Shown here piece by piece: positions 1-15,000 of a stretch of DNA of 64,000 nucleotides. The DNA lies in assembly GCA_963513935.1 (NCBI GenBank), contig OY740768.1, positions 17,224,590 through 17,288,589 of the forward strand, given 5' to 3'. Source of the stretch: Aphrophora alni (lineage: Eukaryota > Arthropoda > Insecta > Hemiptera > Aphrophoridae). Numbering within the stretch: the first letter of the stretch is position 1; every line of letters starts with the position of its first letter. The translations under genes and the position numbers were made by a program. The notes below the pieces were generated by a model. The model saw only the letters and a list, made by a program, of their open reading frames with translations. It ran no database searches and had not been told where the DNA came from.

Positions 1-900
1 GACTTTTCATTTTAATGATATTTTAAAATTAGAACTTTTATTCATATTATTTGCAACTGTAGGCCTACGTCATATAATAGAAAATTATGTATTTCTAATA
101 TCAAAATGCTGTTGATTTACCACTATTTGGTAGTATAATTTCCAATTTTAGTTTTTCATTTTCTTAATTATTTATCTCATTTTCTCATATAGTTCTTGTT
201 TCAGTTTTCAGATAAGTTTCTTTAACTAGCCTCTTATAATTTACCATCTTTCCTTTCCCCATCTTCTCTACTATGATTCCCAATTTTCTTAATTAGTTCC
301 TTATTTTTTTTAATAACACTCAGTTATCAATGTTATAGTTTGCGATATTTTCTTTTTAGACAAGTTCCATAGCTTCTGTGTTATGCTTTCCAATTTTATA
401 ATTTTATATCCCCATATTGTTTATAATACTCATTTTTTAAAGTTTTTAAACAAGTTATGTTGTAAACTATTCTGTTTAGTTCTTTTATTTGTGTTCTCTG
501 ACTTCTCTACTTAGGTTTCAAAAATTTCTAAACTGGAAATTTCAGGATTACCTTTTTTTTATCTTCTTTAATCTATAGTTCCCAATTTTCTTAAGTTCAG
601 AGCATCTTTTTTTGTATTTTCCTTCATCTAATCTAATTCTCCATCTTCTCTAATTTATTAATCCATCCTTTTATTATGGTTTCCTATTTGGTATATTATT
701 TGGTTCCTGATCATCCTATTTTTGTTTCCCACCTCTTTTCTGTTTATGATCTTCTTTATTTCAATTCTTTATCTTGTTAATTACAATATGGCATCTTTTC
801 TATTATATTCTCTATTATAATTTCTCATCTTCTGTAATAGTATTGCCCTAATCAAAAGTTGCATTGTAACGATAACATTTTAATAACCATTTTGCAATTC
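1..900. repeat. T/C-rich, strand-asymmetric irregular repeat in loco intron
   Basis: About 900 bp in which the plus strand is dominated by T and C and nearly lacks G. Short phrases recur irregularly, such as CCCAATTTTCTTAA (near 278 and 580) and CATCTTCTCTA (near 260 and 640). It looks like a degenerate pyrimidine-rich array. No exon was recognised in it. Confidence 0.55.
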
Positions 901-961
901 TTCTCTTTTTCCAATGTTTACCTGTTTATCAATAGCTTAACAACTTTCACTAAATGTAATG

Positions 962-993
<32 letters not shown>
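962..993. repeat. (TA)n microsatellite
   Basis: About 16 uninterrupted TA units inside a loco intron. Confidence 0.95.
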
Positions 994-995
<2 letters not shown>

Positions 996-2944
996 AATAA
1001 AAATAGAGCTGGTCTTGTGAGAAGAATATTTTATAAAACCATGTTTATTCCATTTAATCCAAAAAGACTTAAGATTTATTTAAATTTGAATAAATGTTTG
1101 GGCTAGTTTATTGTAGACAACTTCTCCAGTTTGTAGACTCTCATATTTTTTACAGTTACCTGATTACAGTTAAGTTCATGTATCAATCTAAACCATCATA
1201 TTTTATATGTTTATAACAGTCAATATATATACCGTATATTCGTCTACCACATGACCTTTTTAGTTATATATAGAATAGGTTTCGGTCCTGTTATAACAGG
1301 ATATTTAAATAAATTATAAAATAATATATTTATTCAAGTTGCTAATATGACAGAAGTTAGCCTTGACTAGTCTTAAGCAATAAGTTTTGTATAATTATAT
1401 GTATAAAGTGCATGAATAGCAAAAAATATTGTTATCTAGAATGCGGCTGGTAAGTACATAGCAAGTTTTGAAATGGGGTAGTTTTAGTGAAAGTTCTTTA
1501 CTTACTTATCTGTAGCTATTTCTGTCTAAGTTGAAATGATGCTATTTTTGTGGTATCAGTCAGTCATTGTAAAACTGCAATACTTAAGTTTCTCTAGTGA
1601 CAGTAATTTGATACCATTTTCTTTAGGCATATGTGTTTAATTTATTAGAAAGTAATTATGTATATAGGTGATAGATGGAATCATTTTATAAATTTCATAT
1701 GAACTATTTGAAAAATTACATTCTAACTAAATGCAAATTACTGTTAGATACGGTATTAAAGATTTATGGTTTGGGTATTTTGTATACTAGGACTTCGATT
1801 TTAATAAATCTATACATTCATTCTGGAAAGTGACATTATTATTCTCACTATTAAATACTTGTTGGAAATCTCAGTAAACTGAATTTTTCCTCCAATTTGG
1901 AGGTTATAAAAAAATTGCTCAACTGGACTATCTTTAATAACCCAACTGTTTCTTTAATATTTTTAAAAGAAAAAAATAATTTTATTTATTTTATAATAAA
2001 TGTTGTATCAGTCTCATCATTCCAAGCAATTAATCTGCCAATAAAATGGGCATAGTGCTTCTTAATTATTATGCAAATAAACTAATCAGCTTTGAACTTT
2101 GTTCTTGTTCTTTTGTCTTACTTCCTGTAAAACTTTTAAACAAAAACTAATAGGAAATTTAAGTTAACCTTGTACTTTGAAGTGGAAAAACTGAATTTAT
2201 TGAGTTTATATAAAACAAACAAATGTAATTTGTTTATGATAAATTAACAATTTCATAATTATTCATAAATTGTATCGTCTATAATTTTTCTTCTTTGCGA
2301 GTCGATTGAAACATCCCTGCCCTTATGGAAATTTAACTAACACTTAAACTCTTATTATGAAATGTCATCTTCAAACAGATGAATGTATAGTTAATAACCT
2401 GTCCAAGTCATCAATGAGAGTAATGTTTGTTAAAATCAGTTCAGTGGTTTCAAAGATAAATTAAATAAAGACATATAAACAAATAGGCATCCACTACAAC
2501 TTTTGTTGTTGTTTTTTTAAACTTAATTATTTTTTTTTTTTTATATAGAAACCAAAATCACCTTAAAATTTATCCTTATCTAATACCAAAATATTTTTGA
2601 AGTGTGTTTTACCAAAAGAAATTTGGTTAATGGAAGGCAAAATTGTAAAAAGTAACTCAAGACCTGTTTAAAGATATTTAACTGGAGCTTTTATGAGATA
2701 TATTGTTTTACTAAATTTGGAGTCGGACAACTTTTTGTGATTAAAGCTGGTATAACAACTTTACCATATTTACACAATTAAAGCTCTAATCAAGTTTTAT
2801 TTTCAGGAGTTCTTTTATTTTTGTATAAAAGTTATAAAATTTCTATTTGTTTGTACTCTTACAAAAAATTATTATGTTGATTTTTTAAACATGACGTAAA
2901 AATTCTGTGAAATTGTCCTTCTAAACAAAATAATTTCTTTTCAG

Positions 2945-3031
2945 CATGAAGATACAGATCAAGGAGTCTCATGTTGGGCTTCGTCTTTTGAAAAACTATT
3001 AGAGGATCCTCTTGGTCTTCAAACATTTGCT
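2945..3031 (+). CDS. loco: loco exon A: start of RGS domain
   Basis: Twenty-nine codons after TTTTCAG and before GTAAGT, phase 0 at both ends. It reads [17 protein letters not shown], the classical first helices of an RGS box in the RGS12/14/Loco subfamily. It is open upstream without a start codon, so earlier exons must lie left of the window or an alternative promoter is not visible here. Confidence 0.93.
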
Positions 3032-6000
3032 GTAAGTTATTTAGTTTTTATTTATTGGAAAAAATTGTTAACTTTTGTATGAGACATTATTAAATAAACA
3101 AAAATTAATTAAAATCTGTTAACAAGACCAAAATATATTGAAATATTATATAGTCAACTGTACTTTATTTACATCAATAATTATTTTGCAAAAAATAACT
3201 AGACCTATTACTTTAAATTATTAATAGAGTCATTGATTTGATTCAGGGCCATTGTGTGTCCCCCTACTATGAGACAAGATATTAATTGAGGTCTAATCAA
3301 TTAAATGATAACAGGACAACCATTTTTGGTCATATATAGCTTTTTAAACACTAAGAGAAGAACTATTTAGTAAACCAAGTTTTAACAAAGTTGTTGCTAT
3401 GATTTGTACTACAAACATATTTTCTCTTTTTGTAACAAACATAGATTTATTATGTAACATTTTTCTTATAATTTTCCATTTTAAATTATGATATTGTAGT
3501 CAAGTCAACTGATATAAAATACTATATTTAAACACATTAAGATAGGCTAACTATAACAGAGTAGCATATTTGGTATCATGCGTAAAGAAAACAGATGGTC
3601 AGTATTGCAATAAATACCATGGCCTTGCAAAACATTACATTCTGTTCTGTGTGCACATATATCATGAGACAATGACAAGTTTTTATGTTTTTGAATTATG
3701 TAAACATGCTAGTTGACGGCGTTTCATAAATTAATGGAAAACTTAGTTTGTAACAGATGGTAGGTAAAATAATAAAATTAAGTACAGTATTGACAAGATG
3801 CTACTGAACTGTACAGTTTTTTCCCCCACTGAGTGATTATTTTGGTATTGAATGTTTCATACTGTTATAAGACCTGTTTCCAGGAAATAAGTATCGTTGT
3901 GGTACAAAAAAAATTACTACAATTTTTGTCTATTTATTTTTACAAGAAAGGGCGGGCATACCTTAAATTTACACACCACTACATAATTTTCACACCATTA
4001 TAAAACACATCATATCTGGTTACTGGAATAATACCCACCTGTGATGATAGCCACAGTCACACAACATTTTTATCATCGTCATAATGTTGCCCTGCTAGAT
4101 ATTGCTTCAGATTCAGAAACAAGTGGTATTCACTCAGCGCCAAGTATAAGCTATTAGGTTGATGTTCCAACTGCTCATAACCAAACATTATTCAACTACC
4201 ACTACGAACATTATTACAAAATATTCACAGATGGTTCACTAAATCGATTCAACGCAAAATCTGGAGCAGGATATTTCGTAGATGATATCAATGGGTCATC
4301 AAGCACAGTCGTAGAATTACTAGCCATTCTATACTAGCTGCTATAGCTCGCATCATCAGTGTGGAAAGGCAGGATGTTTGTATTTTCAGTGACTCTATGA
4401 GGGAACTGCAACTTTTGAAAGAGTACAGACCATCACAAACTACTATCATAGAGTAAAAGATATGCACTTTATGCTCAAAAAGTTAAAAACCAGAAACATT
4501 TGGTTTCAATGGGTTTCTGGACATTGTGGTAATGAATAGCTAGGTTGGCTACCTGGTCCTGATGCCATCAAGAAGACTAAAACTGAGTGCCAGTCCTTGT
4601 TCTTTGTAACAGAGTTCTACAAACAAGATGAGTCAAGCATTGAAATAGCGGGAAGAACGGTCGTCATCTGTGCTCAATACAAATAAAAATCTTAACTACT
4701 TTATAATCTACAAAGGAATCCCTTGATCAGTTTCCACTTTTGCATCTAGAGCATGAACTGGGCTTATTGTTACACAGACATACCTTTTCTGTTTTGGACT
4801 TGCTGATTTGCCCATCTGTTGGGTTGCCAAGAACAAGATGAGACTCCCCAACATGTTCTTCTGCAGTGTCCTAGTCCAGAAAATACTGCCAGAGAGATGA
4901 TGCAAGTCTGAATTAAACAAATTGTACCCTTGACAAAGTACTGATGGACAACACCTTTTAGAGATTGCCCGCTCATGTTTTTGAGAAACACTGTGTGATA
5001 GGTATGACCTGATATCAGATACATGCACAAGAACTAAGAATTAAGTAGCCAAACTGTGTAATCGGTGTTGTGTTGAACGAGTAATGAATGACATGCAAAA
5101 TAACTCAACGACTAAGCATCCCAATCCCAGAACATAGTGTAGGGCATCACGTATGCCTCCATTCCACATACACTGCTGTTTCGATTTCTGAGTGATATCA
5201 AACACCCAGGTCTTGCCACCAGTCACAATTTGGCTTAAAGAAGCATCACCAATTGTATCCGTCGACAAACTGCAAAGAACTTACAAGCAGTTTTATTTTA
5301 TGCAAATCAGACAGCATTTTCGGTACCCAATGTGAGCACAATCTGTCACAATTTCATGAAGAACAAATTTTGAAATTAGATGAAAGTCATTAAAAAGTAA
5401 GAAAATCATGAACTCTTTGATCTTGACAAATTTTCTCATTCACTTGCCTTACCAAAACTATTAATAACAGAAGAATGCCCACTCCTCATCTCATCATGCA
5501 TACACCTTCGTCCTTCATTACTTCATCCACTTTAACACCATTCCATCACTCATTGTATTTTTGCTTTACATTTCACAAATCTGCTTATGAATTTCTGTGA
5601 GTCTGACATTTCATACCTTTAAAACACTAAATAACAGTTTGTATTTCACATTTGTTGGGATCTTGAATAGAATTTAACATATTAAATTCTAGTCAAGCTA
5701 AAAAACAAAATTTGTTAAAAACATTAACCTGAAAAGTTATAAAAATTCAATAATGAATGACAGACCAATTTTAATTGTTACTATTGGCTGGAATTCTAGT
5801 TAAAATTAAGAAGTATGTTAGGTTTCATTATTCTTTAAATATGATATAAATAAATGGTCACAAAATATCAGTTTGATAGCAGTATGAAACAGTGTCCTAT
5901 ACAGGACTTATATGAGTATATATCCTCACTTAGTTCAGCTTAGTTATCTTTATATATTATATCAAAGTTGAGAACGTAATTGAGCAGATGCACAAGAAAC

Positions 6001-9000
6001 TGAAAAAGAAATTCACATGTAATATCAGCTGCTTGTTGAGTATTTTTTCTGTTGTAATAAGAGCTTACTCTATGCTTTCTTAGAAATATTCGAGAGAGAC
6101 ATACAGATGACATCATAATCACTGAACTTGTCAATTAACATTAATCAAGTAATTAGTTTTGGTATGACGTGTCAACAACGTCAATTAAGCTTAATTTAGT
6201 CTATGCATCCAGAGGGAAAAAGCACATGTACTAGAATTAATTGTGGTATTGAAGTTTACATGAAGTTTTAGCAATCCAATTTTAAATTTTTTTCCTTTAT
6301 CATCCTAAAATTAATTAGCTCAATGCAGTAAAGTTGTTTTCTGAACCCACTTAGCTTTCTCAGATTGCATATTCTTAGTTCTTAAAGTTTTGCTTTAAAC
6401 CATTGACAGTTATGCTTAGACAGAACTGGTCCGTCAGCATCAAGTGAAAAATTACAAAAATCCAATGTATTAACGTAGAACCACTCAAAATTATAAATTT
6501 CATCCTAGCTGGTTCTACATCTTTTTTCATGTAGTCTAGGGTTAATCCCTCTCTTATCTTTTCTATCAGATCTCCCATGACCATCTCCTCTTGTTCTTTT
6601 CCTACCCTGATTCAAAAATTGTAGAGTATTCAAGACCTACAAGTCTTTATTTTTTTCTTTTGTTCATTTTTTTATAAGGTGATCTTAACTGAAAAGTTTT
6701 TTTGCATTTAAACAACAAGTGGAAAAAATATATACAGATATGAAAATATTATTTCATTTCATCTTTACTGATAGAGATTACCCAGGTTCGAGTTCTTTTG
6801 ATGCCATTGTATTATCCTGTATCTGTACTTACTCCCCCATCTTCATTATTCAAACAGGTGTAATAGAAAGGTGTTAAGCAAACAAAAATACTCACTGAAT
6901 ATTATTTTCAAATATTTATAAGTTACATATTGTTGTATTTCTGGAATGGGTTGTTATAGTATTTTAAAACCCAAAATCCAATCGGATTTTACAATCTACC
7001 AAATACAGCATTTTTCCAATTGATAATGGTTTAGGTGTCCTACTGGTCCATTAAATTTTGATTAAATTATATGGAAATAACTCTCTATTATGCTAATTGA
7101 TATGGATTAGGTGTCCTACTAGTTGATTAAAATCATACGGGTTGGAGAATAGAATCGCAGTTTGGTCCCACATTTATCCCCTTTTTTTTCAAATTTGACA
7201 TTGATTTGGACATTTGGCATCCAAACTTCACCAAAAATACAAAATAAATCCATAACTTTAAGAACAAATTTACTGACTAATTTTGATGAAACATAATATC
7301 CATAATATTAAATGTACAGGTATGTTTTTATTTAGTTTATTCCTTTAAATACTATGATATACATTTCGATATTATGGTTAAATTTTGATTAAATTATATG
7401 GAAATAACTCTCTATTATGCTAATTGATATGGATTAGGTGTCCTACTAGTTGATTAAAATCATACGGGTTGGAGAATAGAATCGCAGGGTGGTCCCACAT
7501 TTATCCCCTTTTTTTTTCAAATTTGACATTGATTTGGACATTTGGCATCCAAACTTCACCAAAAATACAAAATAAATCCATAACTTTAAAGAACAAATTT
7601 ACTGACTAATTTTGATGAAACATAATATCCATAATATTAAATGTACAGGTATGTTTTTATTTAGTTTATTCCTTTAAATACTATGATATACATTTCGATA
7701 TCATGGTTGTCACCATTAGAGACTTTACAGCTAAACTAGAAATAACATTTAAATCTAATCTAACATAAATGATGGCCTACTACTTTTCCTATTCCACAGC
7801 TGTATCAACCTATCAGCTTGAAACCATGTTGGGCCCATATTATTGAAATAATGTGAATTTCACCACAGTGCTCATTGCAGAATATATCATATAATTATCC
7901 ATGTTTTTAAGGTTCGAAATTCGAGTGTATAAGTTGTAACAAATCATTCAAAGATAATCATTTTAAATCACAATCTTAATGTAGATCTATATTTTGTTCA
8001 GACGTTTGAAGCGGAACTGTACAATGAGTAAATTTATATATTAATACAACTATAGTTTCAACTACATAACAAAAGGCTGGCTAATCAATATTTATATAGA
8101 TGTTGTCACAGAAACAAGAAAACTGACACCAATTTCCTTTTTTTTTTTTTTTACTTTCATCTAAAAACTTTCTTGATTGCTTTGATACTTATATTGGGCT
8201 ATGTTAAAAGAACACATCCAATTTTCCCACAATATTTGACTGTGGTCAGGTTTGGTTTGCACTAGTTTTAAACCACATTTGATATACAATCTTCATTAGT
8301 GAATTGTGGTCGGTAAAAGTGTAGAAGCAGTCTTCTGGAATTATGAGATTGTGTTACAAGTTTTAAGGTTCAGATTTATAAATTTCATGCGTTTTGAATG
8401 TCAGGGATGTTTAATTTGTGAAGAAGTGTAATAGTATTTTATGGAAGTGATAAATTTATAACAGCGCTACTAATTTTAAAATAAATAAATTTAATATGAC
8501 ATAAAGGCTTACAATATATGATTCAAAATTTTAAAAAAATTTTAGTTAATCCTTATGACAAGATAAAATTTGGCAGGTTTATTAACAAGTATATGATATT
8601 AATTTACACATTCATTTTGTATTAAGCTAATGTTTGATTTGCTTTCTAGTTTTGATGTAAAGTGTGACACATGTACTATATATTTTAATGTACTATATAG
8701 CTTCCAAACACATGAATATCCTTGTTCCTTATTATAAATATAGGGTGAACAACTTAAAACTGGGACCAGATTGACATTCATGATTATGTAGTGTCCTGCA
8801 ACTGTAGCATTACTACCAATTGTTTCCATTACGATTCCTTTTTATTGTTGTCAGTTGAACTTTGTTTAGGCTACTGTGCTTTTATAGTGTCGTAGTTGTT
8901 TTTATTCATTTTGATTTGTAAGATGAGGTATTTTTTTGTTAACTAAATTATTGCCATTTTAATTATTACATCAATAAACCATAACAATGTATTCTTTTCT

Positions 9001-12000
9001 TGTAGGAATTTTTGAAGAAGGAGTTCAGTCACGAGAACATTTACTTTTGGGTTGCATGCGAACGTTACAGGTGGTTAGAGGATATAGTGGCAAGGAGAGA
9101 AGCTGGTCAAGAAATATTTGAGAAACATCTTGCTATTGGTGCTGTAGAACCTGTTAATGTAGACTCTCAAGCACGTCAAGTGACTCAAGAGGAACTAGCT
9201 GATGCTCATAATACGTTATTTCTGCAGGTAAATTTATCATCTTGAGTAAGGGATGTTTTGGGATATTGTATTTTGAAAAGAATCTCAAAAATTTGTAGTT
9301 TATAAAAAGATTATAACTTGTTAATAACATTTATGCATGCAACTCTGGAGTAAAACTGACATTTTGTTTTAAATTAATAATTGTGATAAAACTATTATAA
9401 CAGCTGAATGATTTTGAAATTACTTAAAATTCAATAAAACTTACTAATCATTTGATCTACACCATTAAAAAAAATTGTCTTTAACTATTGTATGTTTTCC
9501 TATGACAATCACAGTTAAATTATTCTAAAACTCTCATAAAAACATATTAGGCGTCCTAATTATGATTTATTGAGTAAATAATATTTTATCGTAAACTATA
9601 TATTGATCAATTAAACAGCTCCCAATGGTTTATATTTTTTTAATCCTGGATTTTCATATGTAGAATTTATTGTAATTTTAGTTATTTTTGTAGTTAATAA
9701 AGTAAGAACATGTGCTACGTAAAAGGACAATAAAGGACGTGCTCAAAATTGTTGGTAGCATAGACTTTCAACTTTGCACAGTAATTTCCAAACACAAAAA
9801 ATTCGTTATGCATCAGTGAGATGCTGACATTATGTCCAATTAATATATTTTTTTGTTTTTACTTTGTATATTACATTACATAATGCTTAAAATCAGTTTG
9901 GAGTTTTCATCTGTAGGTTACACAATACCTCATTTTGTGGAATTTCAAAATCTGCATCCAAAGTCATTTAAATGGGTTAAATAAGAGAATTATTTAAAAA
10001 AATAAAATAAAAATAAATAAATAAAAAATGTTAAAAGCATAACTTCAAAATTAGAAAAGATCCGGACCAGAAGTTCTTGTAGTCATAATTTGTATACAAT
10101 TTGGCGTAAAAGGTAAAAATATACTAAAACAAATTTCATGACTTTTTTTTAATTCCTATAATAAATTATTATTTATCATGAGTTCATTTTGTGTAGCTTG
10201 CAAACTAGCTTGCAAAAATTAAAAAAAATCTACAAATGATATTAATTTCTTATCTTGTCAGTGTATGAGCTGTGAATGATAACTAATATTAAAATTAGAA
10301 TTGAACTATTATTGCATTTACGGTTGAAGTTAAATTTCAAGTTGTATTTTCCTTAATACAAATTTCATCCAGTTACGCCCTAAAATACAAAAACAGTTGT
10401 AACAGCCTCCTAGTCCACTGTAGCAATTCTGTTTGGCAATGAGTTAAAGTAACATTGTTGCAACTTCTTTACTTAAAAATCAAAGTCTAAGTACTGTAAA
10501 TAAAAATTTAATATTCAATCTCCATATCAGGAATTATTGTTCAAGTATTAAAAATGAACCATGGACAAGATTTTATATAAAAGGTTGAATATAAAAATCA
10601 ACTTAAACAATTCAATTAAACTTTTTCGAAATATGAAGTGTTATGACCTGAACCTATATGCTAAGTTCCAGATAGGAAATTACACTTTTTTTAGTATAGC
10701 TTATTAGTGGCCTGAGTGTATTTTGGTATTTCTAATGTATTTGCAAAGTGTATTTTATTTGTTTATTTATTTTTTTATTTTTACTCAAGGTGTGGAAATA
10801 GTGTACATTATTATCTTCACATCTCAACACAGTTTAATTCTATAAACATTTATAAAATATTTTAACTCGTGTGCTCAACTGTGTGTACATTCTCATTTTA
10901 TTTGTTGTTGTTTTGTCATGCAACAACTAAAACTCAAGTCTGGTTTAAGAGCAAAATTGAACAATATTTATAGCAAAAATTGTTCCGGCCAGACAACAAT
11001 TGTCAAATAACTGTTTAAAAGTAATATTGTATAGGAAACTATTGTTACAACCATATTTTGCTATAAATAACTGTTAACTTTTTCATTTTTATAAATATGT
11101 AAAGTACAATACTTGGTTATAATGGATATTTAATTTTGTTTGTTTGTTTTTTAACCTTTTTGTTTTGAACATTTAAATTATAGAACTTATAAGTCACTAT
11201 AAGTTACTATAATTGTATTAGGTAAATAGTGGTGGCTCTTATAATGTTCGAGGTTTGAGATGAAAGTCATTTTAGTCTCCGTCTCCAATTAAAACAAGTT
11301 TAAAACATAAACTTTATGAAAAATGGAAATAAAGAGACTAAAAATAAATAGATAAAATCATTTAATAACATACTTCTGTATTCTTTAGCTGTCTTTATAT
11401 TATCTTTTTTTATAAGGTAATGATGACAGAGATTTTTCCCTTTAAACAAGGAAACTAAATATGTACAAAAATATTTACTTAATTTTAATAGTGAAGGAAT
11501 TAAGCTGTTTAAATGTAAATAAAATTTCAGTATACACTCTAGAAAACATAATTTCTCAGCAAGAAATAATTTCTCTCATAGAAATTGAGCAATTATATTC
11601 TCACTTTTCTGTCTTTTCAAATGTCTTTCTCTTTTTTTATACCACCATGAATTTGGATATCATGTCAAATTAAAATAAATTGAATTACTTATTACATGTA
11701 ACAACACAAAATGAATAAATAAGACATATAAAAATATAAGGTATCAATTAAGTAAATGGCCACAAACACTCCAGGAATATATCAAAATCAATGTTGACAT
11801 CAAACAAGGCACAAGTATCAGACGTCTAGAGTCGTAGTTTAGTCTGTATAATTAGTGAAGGATAATACCAACTACATACAGTGATGTGTGGTTGCTTCTA
11901 TTTTTTGCTACAAATTTATCCTATAATAAAATATTAATTTATGAAATATGCAAAGATGCATATCTTGTACCAAGTTTAAATTAGACGGTTGTTGCCTTGT

Positions 12001-15000
12001 GAGCATTGTAAATAGCCAATTATACTCAACATTTTTGATCTATCAATCAAATGACTCGAACTGTTTTTTTTTTTTCAGAAACAACCAAGTGCATAATTTT
12101 ACAACATACAGGACTCATCATGCTCTTTTTTTTATTGTAGATGGGTAAATTTACAACTTATACAGTAGTAAAATTGAAAATTTATTATATCGAGAGAGGT
12201 GTTGAATTTTTTACGGTTATCCTTTTTCAAGTCCCTTGAGTTCATAAAAGTGGATTTTAGAATAATGTAGGTTTTATGTGTAGTACTCTACAACTGAAAC
12301 ATTTGGGCTGATTTTAATCAAATTTGGTATTTGCGCATATTTTAGCTATATCTCAATGTTTTATCATTTATTTGATAACTCAAAATTTGGTATAGTTGTC
12401 AAGAAAAAAACCATTAAATTATGATTAAAATCGGCTCCAAACGATTTTTATCAAATTTTGCTCAGTGTATTCCTTAGTAACCATAAAATTGGACATGGGG
12501 CTGTTATAAAATAAGTATTTTCTCAAAATCAATTCTACTGATTTCGTTCAAATTGTAGTGAAATGCAAAGATTAATTGGTCAAACCCTAGTAAAAATTAA
12601 AAAGTAAAAAATATTACAGATCAGGAATAATTGGCAAAAAAAAAGTGAAATTGAATGAGAAGGAAGCTTAAACCTTTATTTAAACATATTAATATTTTTC
12701 CAAAGATGGCATCCCTAAATTCATTTTCACTTTTTGATTGACAACTAACTACCAAACTGACATTTTTGATGACCTTTTAGTTTTGTTATGTTTATTTGGT
12801 TTTTGGAATGGGTGAGTAAGAAGTTTGTGCAATGCTTTTGCAATATTTATTATCATTTTGTGAAGACTTTACCGCTGTCTTTACGATAATGTCTTTCTAA
12901 ATACTGGTTAATAATCAGAATCAATTAATATATTTTCAGATTTTTAGTTACAGTAATTTTGATTTCATTTTTATGGTTATAACACCAGTTAACACATGGG
13001 CAATCATTTTATATAATTTCCTTATATTTTTAAAGGGTTATCTTCCAACAAAACTATGTCATTAAATGGTTAAAATGATTTTTGTTAAAATTATAATAAA
13101 ATTGTTTTTACTGTGTTCCATTTTGTTTTTCTAAAATTCTATATTTTTCTGAACAGGCTCAGAAACAAATATTCAATTTGATGAAGTTCGATAGCTATCC
13201 AAGATTTATAAAATCAGAACTGTACAAGGAGTGTTTACTAAGAGAGATATCTGGAGAAGCCTTACCTCTTCAAGGAAAAATTGATTCAGGTCTACAACTG
13301 CATAGAAATTCACCGTTACACCAATCTCACACCAAGGTACTTCATTGATTTTGGCTATCTTGTTTTCTTCTTCTTCTTCATTGGTGGTGGATTATTTTAA
13401 TTGCTTTTATTTTTATTTAAAGATCGCTATCTATAAGTTGTTTAGAAAGTGTACAAATTTTGATATAAATAAATTGTTAGGTTTGAAAGTAGATATGTGT
13501 TTTTTATTTATTTAACCAAAATAAATCTTTTTTTATTATTTTTTTTAATCTTCTGCTCTCTTCCAGTCAAATATTAAAGTCAAATTTTATTTTAATGTAA
13601 ACATATAACTTTTTTCTTTTTTTTTTTATTAACAAAAAGTTATTAACTTATCTTACTTATTCAAGAGCTGATCCCCATCCCAATCAGTTTGTTTTGCTCT
13701 TATCGATTATAAAGATTTAAATAAATGAAACTTTAAAAAAAATAATTGTAAGCTCATTCTTGAAAACCAATTTTGTTTGAGGAAGTATTTTCTTGTTACA
13801 GATGATTGTTTAGGTTGTGAAATTTGATCACTTGGTCAGCCTATATCGTATTGGAGTTTTATTCTTCAATAATTTCAAGGATTATTCTTCGAGCATGGTC
13901 TTCTTATGCACTGGATTTTGTTTTATTTTTCAATTAAACAATCTTCCTGTGTAGTTAGAATTAGTGAATACCCCCAACATGTCCACTGTCTCTTTTTCAT
14001 CTGGTTGTTTTTTTAAGAAAGAAGCCAGATTATTATAAAGAATATATATACTGTGACCTTCTAAAGATATGTCCTTCTGTCGTGATGTCTTACTATCAAA
14101 CAATACTAGTGAAAAGTACAAGAAAGACAAACGGTTGGGAAAAATAATGTGGTAGTGAAGTTTCAATTGAAAAAGTTGAGAAATTTATAGATTTCTATGA
14201 ACTTTGAAGTCATAAGTAGAGTTTTAAATTTGATTATTAGTTTATATGTTTAAAAATTGACTAAGCACATTTAATAATCACATTAAAAATATAGGTTAAT
14301 ATTTTCCTATTATTTTAAAATAAATCGACTATGTAGGAGTAGAAAGTTGACAAGAATCAGTAACTATTAAATGAGTAAAATTAATGAAAACCATACATAA
14401 TCTATATTTTTAAATTTTGTTAAATTGCAAAAGATTAATAATTATATCACAACAAATATTGTGGGCATAATTAAATTTCAAAGTTGAATTAAGTATTTAA
14501 AAATTCTTCCATTTATGAATGAAGTCGATTATTTTTTAATTTTTGTTTAGTTGGCCTCCTTTTACTAATATTTTCAAAAGATGGCTTATATTTGTCTTCT
14601 AATATATTTGTGCTTATGATACAAAAATTTTAAAATTTCTGCTCTCTTAACATTTTCTTATCGAATTATAAGATAAACTAATATAATAAGGCAGGAATTT
14701 ATTCATAAACATCCAAACTATTATTCGTAGGAAACATAAGTTATGAATTGTCAACATCAAAGGAAAAGGACATTAATTTAAGTTCTAAACTGCCAATCTT
14801 AATTGGGAAAGAGGATTTTAAATTAATTTAATAAAATCATGTGAAGGTAAGATTCATTTTTTATCATTCCTAAAACAATTTACATTTCCTGTGTTTGTCT
14901 AATAATTGATTTGCATTTTATTATTTTAGTTGAAGAAGAGCCGAAGTGATGCTGAAGACAGACGAAGAAAATCACTTTTACCTTGGTCAAGAAAATCTCG

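Noticed and set aside
4708..5268. Minus-strand frames over 4708-5030 as a gene
   Set aside because: They are antisense to the retroelement Cys-His tail on the plus strand. Only 5085-5345 on the minus strand has a mariner pattern.
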